The notes under the pieces were generated by a model. It searched no databases. It saw only the letters and a list, made by a program, of their open reading frames with translations, and was not told the origin of the DNA. Shown here piece by piece: positions 17,833-27,500 of a DNA stretch of 64,000 nucleotides. This DNA is from Clostridium thermarum (GTDB lineage Bacteria > Bacillota > Clostridia > Clostridiales > Clostridiaceae). Numbering within the stretch: position 1 is the stretch's first letter; each line of letters begins with the position of its first letter. The position numbers and the translations under genes are program-made. The DNA lies in NCBI RefSeq assembly GCF_006351925.1, contig NZ_CP040924.1:1510001-1574000 (forward strand), given 5' to 3'.

Positions 17833-18030
17833 ATGTTGGATGTTTCTTTACTTTTTAAGATAGGAGCTACCGGAATATTACTTATTATTTTGGACAAGGT
17901 GCTAAAGAGTAACGGCAAGGATGATGTGGCCGCAATAACTAACCTGGCGGGCATAGTAATAATTTTAATGATGGTTATAAGCCTCATTAGCAAATTATTT
18001 AAAGATGTGCAAGCTATGTTCCAGCTATAG
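17833..18030 (+). CDS. spoIIIAC: Stage III sporulation protein AC
   Basis: 65 residues, two membrane helices (LLFKIGATGILLIILDKVL and the second around 35-55), typical SpoIIIAC length. Mother-cell membrane component of the feeding channel. The ribosome binding site GGAGGTATGGTGGG precedes the ATG. Ends two bases before the in-frame GTG of the next gene. Confidence 0.93.
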   Translation: MLDVSLLFKIGATGILLIILDKVLKSNGKDDVAAITNLAGIVIILMMVISLISKLFKDVQAMFQL

Positions 18031-18039
18031 GTGAGACTT

Positions 18040-18423
18040 ATGGATATCATAAAGATTGTTTCCTTTGCTTTTATTGCATTGTGTATTGTACAGATATTTA
18101 AGGACAGAAGGAGCGACATTGCAGTTCAAATTAGTATAGTGGCCGGAATTGTCATTTTCCTTTTTATGCTGACAAAAATTACTGCAGTAATGCAGTTCCT
18201 GCAGCAGCTGGCGGCGAAGGCAAACATAGATTTTGTATATCTCAATACGGTTTTAAAGATTCTTGGCATTGCCTATCTTGCCTCTTTCTGCAGTGAGATC
18301 TGCAGGGATGCCGGCGAAAGCAGTCTGGCTTCGAAAGTAGAATTTTCAGGGAAGATATTGATCCTTGTTTTGGCAATTCCTATACTAATGGCCGTACTTC
18401 AATCAATTCTAAAGATTATGTAG
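18040..18423 (+). CDS. spoIIIAD: Stage III sporulation protein AD
   Basis: About 127 residues with four membrane helices; related to SpoIIIAC in its helix pairs. The ATG at 18040 is correctly placed after AGGTGAG, whereas the upstream GTG (18031) lies in that site. Part of the mother-cell SpoIIIA channel complex. Confidence 0.92.
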   Translation: MDIIKIVSFAFIALCIVQIFKDRRSDIAVQISIVAGIVIFLFMLTKITAVMQFLQQLAAKANIDFVYLNTVLKILGIAYLASFCSEICRDAGESSLASKVEFSGKILILVLAIPILMAVLQSILKIM

Positions 18424-18432
18424 GTGAAAACA

Positions 18433-19584
18433 ATGAAAAAGATAATAATGTTGTTAACTTTGATTTTAGTTCTGGTGGTACCTGTAAGGGTATATGCAGA
18501 TGAGCAACATGGGTTTAGCGTAAAGGACGAGGAAAAAATCCAATCTCTATATGATTACATATCAAACATGAAGAACAAATATGAAATAATAAATGAATTA
18601 GACGTTCAGCAGTACGTGGATAATTTTATAGAGACGGGAGATGACGGTCTAACAAATAGACAAATATATAAGATTATTCTTACATATGTGCTCAAAGAAC
18701 TGGCACTTTCGGCAAAGCTTATGGTAATTATAGTAGTTATTGCAGTGGTGGCAGCCCTGCTGCACAATCTCCAGAAAGCCTTCAGCAATGAAAGTCTTTC
18801 AAATATAGCCTACTTTGCCTGCTATTCGGTACTTATTATTGTTGTATCCAAGAGTTTTCTTGTTGGTTTAAACCTGGCTAAGGAAACCATACTGCAGATG
18901 ACAGATTTTATGACGGCCTTGGTGCCGGTGCTCATAATGCTGGTGGCCAGCGTAGGAGGAGTTACCGAAGCAGCAGTGATGAACCCCATAGTGGTTGCCG
19001 GTGCCAATATTGCGGCAAGGCTTTATGTCACTATCATAATTCCTTTGATAATGATCGGTTTTATACTTCAGTTTGTAAACAACATATCTGAGGACTATAA
19101 GATAAGTAAGCTCACGAAACTGATAAATCAATGGGCCATATGGATCCAGGGGATCACCATGACCCTATTTATTGGAATATTAAGTATTAGAGGGATTACC
19201 TCTAAAACTATAGACCAGGTAACAGTAAAAACTACCAAGTACATGGTAGATAATTTTGTTCCAGTTGTAGGTAAGTGCCTTTCTGATGCCATCTCTTCCG
19301 TGGCCGGTTACTCAATCCTGCTGAAGAATTCACTTTCCGCTCTGGGACTGGTTTTGATCATTGTCATTGTTGCCTTTCCGGTCATTAAGCTATTTATTAT
19401 GGCCATGCTATATAAGTTTACTGCCGCTATGATAGAGCCCATAAGTGATAAGAAATTTGTCAACAGTATCACTACTGCCGGCGATTCTCTAATACTGATA
19501 ATGTCCTGCCTCGTTTCCGTATCAGTGATGTTTTTTGTCATGGTATCAATCTTGGCAGCTACGGGAAAGGTTGTGTTGACTTGA
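18433..19584 (+). CDS. spoIIIAE: Stage III sporulation protein AE
   Basis: About 383 residues. Cleavable-looking signal peptide ending around VRVYA, then several membrane helices including GLVLIIVIVAFPVIKLFIMAM. In the family this is the large multi-spanning channel component. ATG 18433 follows TAGGTGA; a GTG at 18424 is rejected because it overlaps that site. spoIIIAF follows after 37 bases. Confidence 0.93.
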   Translation: MKKIIMLLTLILVLVVPVRVYADEQHGFSVKDEEKIQSLYDYISNMKNKYEIINELDVQQYVDNFIETGDDGLTNRQIYKIILTYVLKELALSAKLMVIIVVIAVVAALLHNLQKAFSNESLSNIAYFACYSVLIIVVSKSFLVGLNLAKETILQMTDFMTALVPVLIMLVASVGGVTEAAVMNPIVVAGANIAARLYVTIIIPLIMIGFILQFVNNISEDYKISKLTKLINQWAIWIQGITMTLFIGILSIRGITSKTIDQVTVKTTKYMVDNFVPVVGKCLSDAISSVAGYSILLKNSLSALGLVLIIVIVAFPVIKLFIMAMLYKFTAAMIEPISDKKFVNSITTAGDSLILIMSCLVSVSVMFFVMVSILAATGKVVLT

Positions 19585-19621
19585 GAGAGTATAGGTTAAT
19601 GGAGAAAGAAGGTGGCGGGCA

Positions 19622-20206
19622 GTGGATGCTTTAAGGAACTGGATCATCAACATTTGTACTACAGTATTCTTTATAACCGCTGTAGAAATGATCCTACCGG
19701 ACAACAATCTAAAGAAATATTGTAAGTTCGTATTGGGCTTAATTCTCATGACAGTGATAATAAATCCTCTTGTAAAGTTTCTAAATGAAGGCTCTGAAAT
19801 AACCGCCTTTATGAACAATGCTGCGGTTTCAGTAGAAAATCAAATAGAAGACAGCACAAAAAGTTTAAGGGAAAGCAGTCTTAAGGATACCCTGTATGTG
19901 TTCAAGCTTAATCTGGAAAAGCTTTGCGTTGAGAAGCTAAAGGAAATATACCCTAAGGATAAGGCAGAGGTAGATGCTAAGGTAGCATATGATGAGGAAA
20001 AAGAGGAGTTTGTAATAGAAAGTATCAGTGTCAGAATGGATAATGGAGCCATAAGCAAAATAGAAAAAGTTGATATAAAGACAAGTTCCAGTTCAAAAAA
20101 GGATAACTTAGATGACAGCCAATATGGCTTAGAGGTCAGGGATTATTTAAGTACAGTTTTGGACCTTCCGGAAGAGAAGATCTTAGTATACAAGTTTCAA
20201 AAATGA
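19622..20206 (+). CDS. spoIIIAF: Stage III sporulation protein AF
   Basis: 194 residues: two N-terminal membrane helices (about 8-28 and 34-54) and a soluble C-terminal domain with a ring-building-motif-like arrangement described for SpoIIIAF. GTG start preceded by GGTGGCGGG. In the B. subtilis complex it is a mother-cell membrane component with an intermembrane domain. Confidence 0.9.
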   Translation: MDALRNWIINICTTVFFITAVEMILPDNNLKKYCKFVLGLILMTVIINPLVKFLNEGSEITAFMNNAAVSVENQIEDSTKSLRESSLKDTLYVFKLNLEKLCVEKLKEIYPKDKAEVDAKVAYDEEKEEFVIESISVRMDNGAISKIEKVDIKTSSSSKKDNLDDSQYGLEVRDYLSTVLDLPEEKILVYKFQK

Positions 20207-20252
20207 CGTCTTGCACTGCTTTAAATATTGAGATATACAGGGGGAGATAGAA

Positions 20253-20843
20253 ATGAACTTAAAGGGTTTAATGGATACTATAAACAAATTGACTTCAAAG
20301 AAAAATGCTTATAATATTGTGGTTGTTTTCTTGCTGGGAGTTTTACTGGTAATGCTGTCAAATTTCTTTAAAACACCATCCTCTGCTGTCACCACCTCAA
20401 CACAGGAGACAACTTCAAATGAAAGCGTAAGCACCGCAAATGTTCTCACAAGCTACGAGGAGCAGACGAAAAAGGAGCTGAAAGCAATGCTTTCAAAGAT
20501 GAAGGGCGTAGGTAGGGTAGACTTAATGATCAACTTTGAATGTGGTGAGGAATACATACCTGCCTATAATACAAATGGGGGTAAAAGTACAACCATAGAA
20601 AAGGATAATGAAGGAGGTGAGAGGAAGATAGAGCAAGATAACAACGGCCAAGAGGTTGTTGTATCCACCGATGGAGGAAAAACCACACCCTTTATACTGA
20701 AGAAGATAAACCCCAAGGTCGAAGGTGTGATTATAGTTGCAGAAGGTGCAGAAAATGAGAAAATCAAAAAAGATATTATAGCGGCCATATCAAGTTTCTT
20801 TGGCATTCCGAATTACAAAATTCAGGTATTTGCTATGAATTAG
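20253..20843 (+). CDS. spoIIIAG: Stage III sporulation protein AG
   Basis: 196 residues: one N-terminal membrane helix (about 18-37), a low-complexity Thr/Ser linker, and a domain with KMKGVGRVDLMINFE and KVEGVIIVAEGA, the two halves of the ring-building motif separated by the beta-insertion. In B. subtilis SpoIIIAG makes a 30-mer ring between the two spore membranes. Good GGGGGAG ribosome binding site. Confidence 0.93.
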   Translation: MNLKGLMDTINKLTSKKNAYNIVVVFLLGVLLVMLSNFFKTPSSAVTTSTQETTSNESVSTANVLTSYEEQTKKELKAMLSKMKGVGRVDLMINFECGEEYIPAYNTNGGKSTTIEKDNEGGERKIEQDNNGQEVVVSTDGGKTTPFILKKINPKVEGVIIVAEGAENEKIKKDIIAAISSFFGIPNYKIQVFAMN

Positions 20844-20884
20844 CAGCATATAATTCAATAGAAAAATAGATGGGAGGAATAAAA

Positions 20885-21400
20885 ATGAATAAAAAACAAG
20901 CAGGTATTATTGTGACTTTACTGGCGCTCATAGTATGTGCCGGTATATTGGCAGCGAAGGTGAATGGACCACTTGAGGTAACAAACAGCGAATTTACAAG
21001 TGAAGGCAGTCTATTAACTCTAGATGATGACGACGCTGCTGAAACATCAGCTAACTACTTTGCTACAGCTCTTGAACAAAAGGAACAAAGAGATGCCATG
21101 GCCCTATCTAATTTAAGAGCAATGGCAGAGGACAAAAACTTGGACGAAGCTCAGAGAACCGCAGCCAGTGAAAGCTACGCTCAAATGGTGGAGGCTCAAA
21201 AGAATGAACAGACCATCATGCAACACTTAAAAGGAAAAGGCTTTGAAGACGTAATATGTACAATAGAAAATGACTATACTAAGGCAAGAGTAATAATCAA
21301 GTATCCACATAGCGAATTAACCGATACAGACGGCAAAGTTATAAAAGATGTAGTTTACAGCGTTGCAAAAATTAGCAATGTTGAGGTTGAATTAAAGTAA
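20885..21400 (+). CDS. spoIIIAH: Stage III sporulation protein AH
   Basis: About 171 residues: MNKKQAGIIVTLLALIVCAGI membrane anchor, an acidic linker, an alpha-helical stretch and a C-terminal YscJ/FliF-like ring-building domain. It binds SpoIIQ from the forespore in B. subtilis. ATG 20885 is preceded by GGGAGGA; the ATG at 20870 overlaps this site. Last gene of the spoIIIA operon. Confidence 0.93.
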   Translation: MNKKQAGIIVTLLALIVCAGILAAKVNGPLEVTNSEFTSEGSLLTLDDDDAAETSANYFATALEQKEQRDAMALSNLRAMAEDKNLDEAQRTAASESYAQMVEAQKNEQTIMQHLKGKGFEDVICTIENDYTKARVIIKYPHSELTDTDGKVIKDVVYSVAKISNVEVELK

Positions 21401-21406
21401 TAACAT

Positions 21407-21435
21407 TTGTAAAATATTATTACATTTGATATAAT
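21407..21435 (+). promoter_or_regulatory. SigA-type promoter for the Asp23 gene
   Basis: TTGTAA (21407-21412), a spacer of exactly 17 bases and TATAAT (21430-21435), 48 bases before the yqhY-like start. It would give vegetative expression separate from the sporulation operon upstream. Confidence 0.65.
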
Positions 21436-21482
21436 GTACATATGATTTAGTTTTGCGTTATGCAAGATGAGGAGGGACGGTC

Positions 21483-21875
21483 ATGGATGAAAATATAAAC
21501 AGCTCAGCTAATATGGGTATTGTAAAGATATCAGACGACGTCGTAGGTGTTATAGCAGGCCTTGCTGCTGCTGAAGTTAAGGGGATTGTCGGCATGAGCA
21601 CAGGTTTAGCCGGTGGTATAACCCAGATACTTGGTGGTAAAAAGAATCCTTCAAAAGGCGTTAAAGTTAATGTTGGAGAAGAAAGTGCTTCAATAGATAT
21701 AGCAGTTGCGGTAGAATATGGAATAAAGATACCGGAAGTTGCGAAGGCTGTTCAAGATGGTGTAAAAAAGGCAGTTGAGACAATGACAGGTTTAAAAGTA
21801 TCTGCTGTGAACATATTTGTACACAATGTTATTGTTGCCAAGAATGAAGACAATAACGAATTAATCGAGGAATAA
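21483..21875 (+). CDS. yqhY: Asp23/Gls24 family protein (YqhY-like)
   Basis: 130 residues with the family core DDVVGVIAGLAAAEVKGIVGM, the strand VDIAVAVEYG-like region and VNIFVHNVIV. In B. subtilis YqhY is linked to acetyl-CoA carboxylase/lipid homeostasis. Here it lies between spoIIIAH and nusB, the usual place. GAGGAGGGACGG provides the ribosome binding site and a terminator follows. Confidence 0.9.
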   Translation: MDENINSSANMGIVKISDDVVGVIAGLAAAEVKGIVGMSTGLAGGITQILGGKKNPSKGVKVNVGEESASIDIAVAVEYGIKIPEVAKAVQDGVKKAVETMTGLKVSAVNIFVHNVIVAKNEDNNELIEE

Positions 21876-21880
21876 ATATT

Positions 21881-21910
21881 AACACCCTCTGTTTACCCAG
21901 AGGGTGTTTC
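21881..21910 (+). terminator. Terminator after the Asp23 gene
   Basis: AACACCCTCTG pairs with CAGAGGGTGTT around TTTACC. T tail is short (TTTCC), so some read-through into nusB is possible. Confidence 0.75.
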
Positions 21911-22036
21911 CATGTTATAATGACTAATATTTTTGCATAAATATTTATTATTTTATGAAATTGCTGTATATTTTTTTTATAATATAGTTGATAATAAAAA
22001 TATGAGCAAATTTATTGTTATATGGAGGATTTTATA

Positions 22037-22450
22037 GTGAATAGAAGATTATCAAGAGAAGAAGCGGTTAAATTACTATATCAGATGTCAATCAATAAAT
22101 ATACTCTGGAAGAGGCCATAGAGAATTATTTGGAACAATATAAAGAGGAGCTTCCTGAGCTGGATATAGAATATATAAAAAAACTGATCAACGGAGTCAA
22201 TGAAAATATTGAAAGCCTAGATAAAAAAATTGAAATGCATCTTACCGGTTGGAAAATGAACAGAATTTCCAGGATAAATTTAGCTTTATTGAGATGCAGT
22301 ACCTATGAGATAATTAACGATGTTGAAACTCCGGCAGCGGTTTTCATCAATGAAGCTGTAGAAATTGCAAAAAGGTACTCTGAAGATAAGTCCGTTGCAT
22401 TTATCAACGGAGTTTTGGATAAAATCGCCAAAAGTGAAGGCAGGATTTAG
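22037..22450 (+). CDS. nusB: Transcription antitermination factor NusB
   Basis: About 137 residues, all helical, with MNRRLSREEAVKLLYQM at the start and the C-terminal PAAVFINEAVEIAKRY...SVAFINGVLDKI signature. NusB with NusE binds boxA RNA and promotes rRNA antitermination. The frame is open from an ATG at 22022, but that codon belongs to the ATGGAGG Shine-Dalgarno; the GTG at 22037 eight bases on is the start. Twelve bases before folD. Confidence 0.94.
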   Translation: MNRRLSREEAVKLLYQMSINKYTLEEAIENYLEQYKEELPELDIEYIKKLINGVNENIESLDKKIEMHLTGWKMNRISRINLALLRCSTYEIINDVETPAAVFINEAVEIAKRYSEDKSVAFINGVLDKIAKSEGRI

Positions 22451-22461
22451 GAGGAGGTAAT

Positions 22462-23310
22462 ATGGGGTTTGCCATCAACGGAAAGGAGCTTGCTGTAAAA
22501 TTTAAAGCTGAGATTAGGAGTTTTACGGAGATCATGGTAAAGGAAGGGAAAAGAGTACCCTGTATGGCGCCGATAATAATTGGAAATGATGGTGGGTCGC
22601 ATTACTATCTGAACAATGTCATAAAGCTCTGTAATGATTTAGGCATAACTGTCAAGGTACATCACAGGGAAGAAGACATAAGTGAAGAGAAACTTTGTGA
22701 ACTCATTACATATCTTAATAATGATGAAAGTGTAGACGGAATTATGTTGTTCCTTCCACTGCCCAAACATATAGATGAAAAGAAGGTCACTTCAGCAATT
22801 TCCTATAAAAAGGACATTGACTGTTTAACAGATGTAAATAATGGCAAGTATTATAAAGGGGAATCTAGCTTTATACCTTGCACACCTATGAGTGTTTTAA
22901 ACTTAATAAAAAGCACCGGTACGTCTTTGGCAGGAAAACATGCCGTTATAATCGGAAGAAGCAATATTGTGGGAAAGCCTGTAGCACAGCTCATGCTTAA
23001 CGAAAACTGCACCGTAACCATATGTCATTCCCAGACAGTTAATTTAGCAGAAATTTGCAGCAGGGCGGATATTCTGATAACTGCTATAGGAAAGCCGGGC
23101 TTTGTTACAGCTGACTATGTAAAAGAAGGTGCCATCGTTATCGATGTTGGTACCACTTCTGTAAATGGAAAGATAACCGGGGATGTATCGTATGAGGAGG
23201 TTATTGAAAAAGCAGCCTATGTAACTCCGGTACCGGGAGGAGTTGGAGCAATGACCACAATAATGCTCATAAAAAACCTATGTGAGGCGTATAAGCAAAA
23301 TGTATATTAA
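22462..23310 (+). CDS. folD: Methylenetetrahydrofolate dehydrogenase/cyclohydrolase FolD
   Basis: 282 residues, full length. The substrate-site YLNNVIKLC contains the Tyr-x3-Lys pattern of the cyclohydrolase (Y49-x3-K class), and the NADP site is IIGRSNIVGKPVAQLML; PVPGGVGAMTTIMLI closes the family signature. It interconverts CH2-, CH- and CHO-tetrahydrofolate for purine and one-carbon metabolism. Overlaps xseA by about 11 bases. Confidence 0.95.
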   Translation: MGFAINGKELAVKFKAEIRSFTEIMVKEGKRVPCMAPIIIGNDGGSHYYLNNVIKLCNDLGITVKVHHREEDISEEKLCELITYLNNDESVDGIMLFLPLPKHIDEKKVTSAISYKKDIDCLTDVNNGKYYKGESSFIPCTPMSVLNLIKSTGTSLAGKHAVIIGRSNIVGKPVAQLMLNENCTVTICHSQTVNLAEICSRADILITAIGKPGFVTADYVKEGAIVIDVGTTSVNGKITGDVSYEEVIEKAAYVTPVPGGVGAMTTIMLIKNLCEAYKQNVY

Positions 23311-24502
23311 AGTAGTATCAGTAAGTGCCCTTAACAATTATATTAAAAAAGTTATGGATAATGACTTTATTTTGAGCAATGTCCATGTTAGAGGAGAAAT
23401 TTCTAACTTGAAAGTTCATAATAGTGGACACGTATACTTTTCTTTAAAGGATGAATATGGTAAAATCAGCGCAGTAATGTTCCGAAGTGATGCTGAGGGC
23501 TTAGACTTTGTACCTGAAAATGGAATGAACGTAGAAGTAGTAGGTAGAGTGTCCACATACCTAAAAGAGGGAACCTATCAGCTTTACTGCAATAAGATGG
23601 TGCAGGTAGGTATTGGTGAGCTGTTTGCTGCTTTTATAAAGCTAAAGGAAAAGTTGCAAAAAGAAGGCTTGTTCAAAGATGAATATAAGAAGGAAATTCC
23701 GCAATTTCCACGAAGAATTGGAGTAATAACGTCTCCCACCGGTGCAGCTGTAAGAGATATAATAAATGTGGCAAAGAGAAGAAACAGTAAGGTAAACCTG
23801 CTTATTTACCCTTCGTTGGTTCAAGGTAAAGGAGCCAGTGAAGAGATCATTAAAGGGATACGATACCTCAACTCCGTGGAAGATATTGACACCATAATCA
23901 TAGCCAGAGGTGGTGGCTCCATTGAGGAGTTGTGGAGCTTTAACGATGAGGCTCTGGCCTATGAGGTTTTCAAGTCTAAAAAGCCAATCATATCCGGAGT
24001 TGGACATGAAACGGACTTTACAATAATAGATTTTGTAAGCGACAGAAGAGCACCTACACCCTCTGCTGCCGCTGAGATAGCTGTGCCCTCCATCAGGGAT
24101 TTTAACGAGAAAGTCAACTCCTTACAAATACGGCTTGGAAGAGTATTTGAAAGAGAGCTAAGCAGTAAAAGAAATATCTTAGAGAGATATAAAAGCAGAT
24201 TGGAATTAAATAATCCCGTAAACTACATAGTGAACAGCTACAATACTGTTGATAATCTAAAAAGCCGGTTGTTGCATAGTATGCAAATGGTTATAGGAAT
24301 TAAGAAGGAGCAGCTTGCCAGAGCCAATGCCTTGCTGGGAGCCCACAATCCTTTGAACATTTTAAACAAGGGCTATGCAGTTATTCAAGATGAAGAAAAC
24401 AAGGTTATAAGCAGCAGTGCTGTTTTAAAAACTCAAGATAGTATTTATATTACACTGAAGGATGGCAAAGTGAAAGCCAATGTTTGTTTTAAAGGAGAAT
24501 AG
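23300..24502 (+). CDS. xseA: Exodeoxyribonuclease VII large subunit
   Basis: 400 residues from ATG 23300 (an in-frame ATG at 23282 is inside folD and less likely). N-terminal OB-fold (HNSGHVYFSLKDE), central catalytic domain with PRRIGVITSPTGAA, RGGGSIEELWSFND and GHETDFTIIDFVSDRRAPTPSAAAE, and a helical C-terminal region. Degrades single-stranded DNA with XseB, whose gene follows two bases later. Confidence 0.95.
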   Translation: MYIKVVSVSALNNYIKKVMDNDFILSNVHVRGEISNLKVHNSGHVYFSLKDEYGKISAVMFRSDAEGLDFVPENGMNVEVVGRVSTYLKEGTYQLYCNKMVQVGIGELFAAFIKLKEKLQKEGLFKDEYKKEIPQFPRRIGVITSPTGAAVRDIINVAKRRNSKVNLLIYPSLVQGKGASEEIIKGIRYLNSVEDIDTIIIARGGGSIEELWSFNDEALAYEVFKSKKPIISGVGHETDFTIIDFVSDRRAPTPSAAAEIAVPSIRDFNEKVNSLQIRLGRVFERELSSKRNILERYKSRLELNNPVNYIVNSYNTVDNLKSRLLHSMQMVIGIKKEQLARANALLGAHNPLNILNKGYAVIQDEENKVISSSAVLKTQDSIYITLKDGKVKANVCFKGE

Positions 24503-24504
24503 CT

Positions 24505-24729
24505 ATGGCAAAGAAAAAAGAAAGCTATGAAGAAATAATGGAAAAACTTGAAGAGATTATACTGAGGATGGAAAAAGGTGATTTGTCCTTAGATGATTCC
24601 ATCAAGCATTATGAAGAGGGCATGAAAAGCTGCAATAAGCTTTATAAAATGCTGAACGAAGCTGAGGGAAAAATAAAAATACTAAATAATGGTGCAGAAA
24701 TAGATTTTGAAAATGAGGAGCAAGTATGA
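24505..24729 (+). CDS. xseB: Exodeoxyribonuclease VII small subunit
   Basis: 74 residues, helical, with the family core SYEEIMEKLEEIILRMEKGDLSLDDSIKHYEEGM. Partner of XseA. Overlaps ispA by four bases (ATGA). Confidence 0.95.
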   Translation: MAKKKESYEEIMEKLEEIILRMEKGDLSLDDSIKHYEEGMKSCNKLYKMLNEAEGKIKILNNGAEIDFENEEQV

Positions 24730-25595
24730 TAGCACAGCAATTAAAGGAAGAAATAGATAAATGGCTGGAGCAATATTTCCAAGGTAAAGGTGGATATAAC
24801 AAGCTAATTTACGAAACTATGAGCTACAGTTTATCTGTCGGCGGAAAGAGGATAAGACCTTTACTCACGATGTTGACTTATGGTCTATATGGTGAAAATT
24901 ATAGTGAAGTAATAGAAGTTGCCGGGGCAATAGAAATGATACATACCTATTCACTGATTCATGACGACCTGCCCAGTATGGACAATGACGATTTAAGACG
25001 GGGAAAGCCAACCTGTCATAGGGTTTATGGAGAAGCTATGGCAATATTGGCCGGTGATGGACTGCTAAATGAAGCAGCTAATATATTGATAAAACATGCT
25101 CTTAAGCATGGAGATAAGGCACTTGAGGCCGCGAATATAATCCTGGAAGCCAGCGGTGTGGAGGGAATGATTGGCGGACAAGTGGTAGATATACTCAGTG
25201 AAGATAAAAAAGTTGATTTAGATGTACTAAATTACATGCACAGGCAGAAAACCGGTGCCTTGATCAAGGCCGCAATTTTGGCAGGTGCCGTAATAGGCGG
25301 TGCATCAAAAGAAGACTTGGAAATCTTAGAATCATATGGAGAGAAACTTGGTTTAGCTTTTCAGGTTAAGGATGATATTCTCGATGTTATAGGCGACACT
25401 AATGTATTGGGAAAAAAAGTGAACAGTGACATAGAAAACAATAAGACTACTTACATTACCGAATATGGATTAGAGGAATGCAAAAAAATCTGTATAGATT
25501 TAACTTCGGAGTGTATTGAACTGTTAAAGAAATTAAAGGCCAATACAGATGATTTACAGCAGTTGACTAACTTTCTCCTTACTAGAGAATACTAA
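24726..25595 (+). CDS. ispA: Polyprenyl (farnesyl/geranyl) diphosphate synthase
   Basis: 289 residues. First Asp-rich motif DDLPSMDNDDLRRGKPT and second motif VKDDILDVIGD; SVGGKRIRPLL near residue 35 binds the substrate. It condenses isopentenyl diphosphate with DMAPP to geranyl and farnesyl diphosphate. Chain-length residues were not resolved, so GGPP is possible. Followed by dxs, giving an isoprenoid pair. Confidence 0.93.
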   Translation: MIAQQLKEEIDKWLEQYFQGKGGYNKLIYETMSYSLSVGGKRIRPLLTMLTYGLYGENYSEVIEVAGAIEMIHTYSLIHDDLPSMDNDDLRRGKPTCHRVYGEAMAILAGDGLLNEAANILIKHALKHGDKALEAANIILEASGVEGMIGGQVVDILSEDKKVDLDVLNYMHRQKTGALIKAAILAGAVIGGASKEDLEILESYGEKLGLAFQVKDDILDVIGDTNVLGKKVNSDIENNKTTYITEYGLEECKKICIDLTSECIELLKKLKANTDDLQQLTNFLLTREY

Positions 25596-25616
25596 AAACG
25601 AAAAGGAAGATTTATA

Positions 25617-27500
25617 ATGTATAAAATACTTGATAGATTTGAAGAGCCTACTGATATTAAAAAAATGACTTTATCAGAATTGGAAATTCTAAGCGAAGAA
25701 ATAAGGGCTTTTTTAATAGATAAGGTATCAAAGACTGGAGGACATTTAGCCTCAAATCTAGGAGTGGTAGAACTTACTATAAGTTTATACAATGTATTCA
25801 ACTTTAAGCAGGATAGACTTATTTGGGATGTTGGTCACCAGGCTTATGTACACAAGATTCTTACAGGCAGGAGGGACCGCTTCGATAAGCTACGACAGTA
25901 CGGCGGAATAAGCGGCTTTCCTAAGCCTGAGGAAAGTCCCTATGATATGTTTAAGACCGGCCACAGCAGTACCTCAATTTCTGCAGCATTGGGAATGGCG
26001 AGAGTCAGGGATTTAAAAGGAGAAAAACACAGTATTGTTGCAGTTATAGGTGATGGTGCCCTGACGGGCGGCATGGCTTTTGAGGCACTGAATGATGTGG
26101 GTGACAGGAAAACTAATATAATAATTGTATTAAACGACAATCAAATGTCTATTGCCAATAATGTAGGCGGACTTTCAACCTACTTAAGTAAGTTGAGGGT
26201 AACACCAACCTATAATAAATTTAAAAATGAATTTAATTCTACACTGCAAAAGAGTTCTTTAGGCAAGGGTGTAGTTAATAGTATAAATAAAATCAAAGAC
26301 AGTATAAAGCAATTTATAGTACCGGGAATGCTCTTTGAAGAAATGGGCATTAAATATTTTGGACCAATAGATGGACATAATATTAAAGAGCTTAGTAAGG
26401 TTCTGGCTTTAGCAAAAAACATTGAAGGTCCTGTATTGATTCATACAATTACACAAAAGGGAAAGGGCTATGACTTTGCAGAGAAGAACCCCAATAAGTA
26501 CCATGGAGTAGGCCCCTTTGACTGTGACAGCGGAGAAATATGCTTCACAGCCGGTGAAACTTACTCCAGCACCTTTGGGGATGAAATTGTAAAGATAGCA
26601 GAAAAAAATAAAAAGGTTATAGCAATAACTGCTGCTATGAAAGATGGTACAGGACTTGGAAAATTTGCACAAAGATTTGAGGAAAGATTTTTTGATGTAG
26701 GCATAGCTGAACAGCATGCTGTGACTTTGGCGGCAGGTATGGCCAGAGAAGGTTATAGGCCGGTGTTTGCGGTATATTCTACATTTTTGCAAAGGGCCTA
26801 TGATCAGGTTTTACATGATGTGTGCATACAAAAGCTGCCCGTAATATTTGCTATTGACCGAGCGGGAATTGTTGGAGAGGATGGTGAAACCCACCAAGGG
26901 CTTTTTGATATATCCTATCTTTCACATATGCCTAACTTAGTTCTCATGGCCCCCAAAAACACCGTGGAATTGAGATCAATGCTGAGATGGGCCGTAGATT
27001 ACACCGGACCCGTTGCAATCAGGTACCCAAGAGGGGGAGACAGCAGCAGTGCACCGTTAAAACCGGTTGAAAATATAGCCCCCGGCTGCTGGGAAATTCT
27101 AAAGGAGGACGGCGATATAGTAATAATCGCCACCGGCAAAATGGTGAGCCATGCAATAAGAGCCTGTGAGATCCTTAAGGAGGCAGGCATTAATACTGCA
27201 CTGATAAATGCATATTCAGTTAAACCTATAGATAAAAAATTACTTGATGAACTGATACAAAGAGGAGCCCAAATAGTAACACTTGAGGACAATGTGATAA
27301 ATGGTGGGTTTGGTTCCATGGTGCTGGACTATGTTAATAGTACAAACAGCAGCATAAAAGTGTACAATATGGGCTTTAAGGATGAGTTTATTCAGCAGGG
27401 ACATCCGGATTTACTTTATAAGCAATATGGACTAGATGCCGAAGGAATTGCAAAACGAGTAATAAGTATATCACAAAATGAAGGAGTAAAGAATGAGTGA
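25617..27500 (+). CDS. dxs: 1-deoxy-D-xylulose-5-phosphate synthase
   Basis: 627 residues, full length. The TPP-binding motif [17 protein letters not shown], the [12 protein letters not shown] region with the conserved His, and the pyrimidine domain [19 protein letters not shown] are all seen. It makes DXP from pyruvate and glyceraldehyde 3-phosphate, the first MEP-pathway step. Ribosome binding site AAGGAAG. Overlaps tlyA by eight bases. Confidence 0.96.
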   Translation: MYKILDRFEEPTDIKKMTLSELEILSEEIRAFLIDKVSKTGGHLASNLGVVELTISLYNVFNFKQDRLIWDVGHQAYVHKILTGRRDRFDKLRQYGGISGFPKPEESPYDMFKTGHSSTSISAALGMARVRDLKGEKHSIVAVIGDGALTGGMAFEALNDVGDRKTNIIIVLNDNQMSIANNVGGLSTYLSKLRVTPTYNKFKNEFNSTLQKSSLGKGVVNSINKIKDSIKQFIVPGMLFEEMGIKYFGPIDGHNIKELSKVLALAKNIEGPVLIHTITQKGKGYDFAEKNPNKYHGVGPFDCDSGEICFTAGETYSSTFGDEIVKIAEKNKKVIAITAAMKDGTGLGKFAQRFEERFFDVGIAEQHAVTLAAGMAREGYRPVFAVYSTFLQRAYDQVLHDVCIQKLPVIFAIDRAGIVGEDGETHQGLFDISYLSHMPNLVLMAPKNTVELRSMLRWAVDYTGPVAIRYPRGGDSSSAPLKPVENIAPGCWEILKEDGDIVIIATGKMVSHAIRACEILKEAGINTALINAYSVKPIDKKLLDELIQRGAQIVTLEDNVINGGFGSMVLDYVNSTNSSIKVYNMGFKDEFIQQGHPDLLYKQYGLDAEGIAKRVISISQNEGVKNE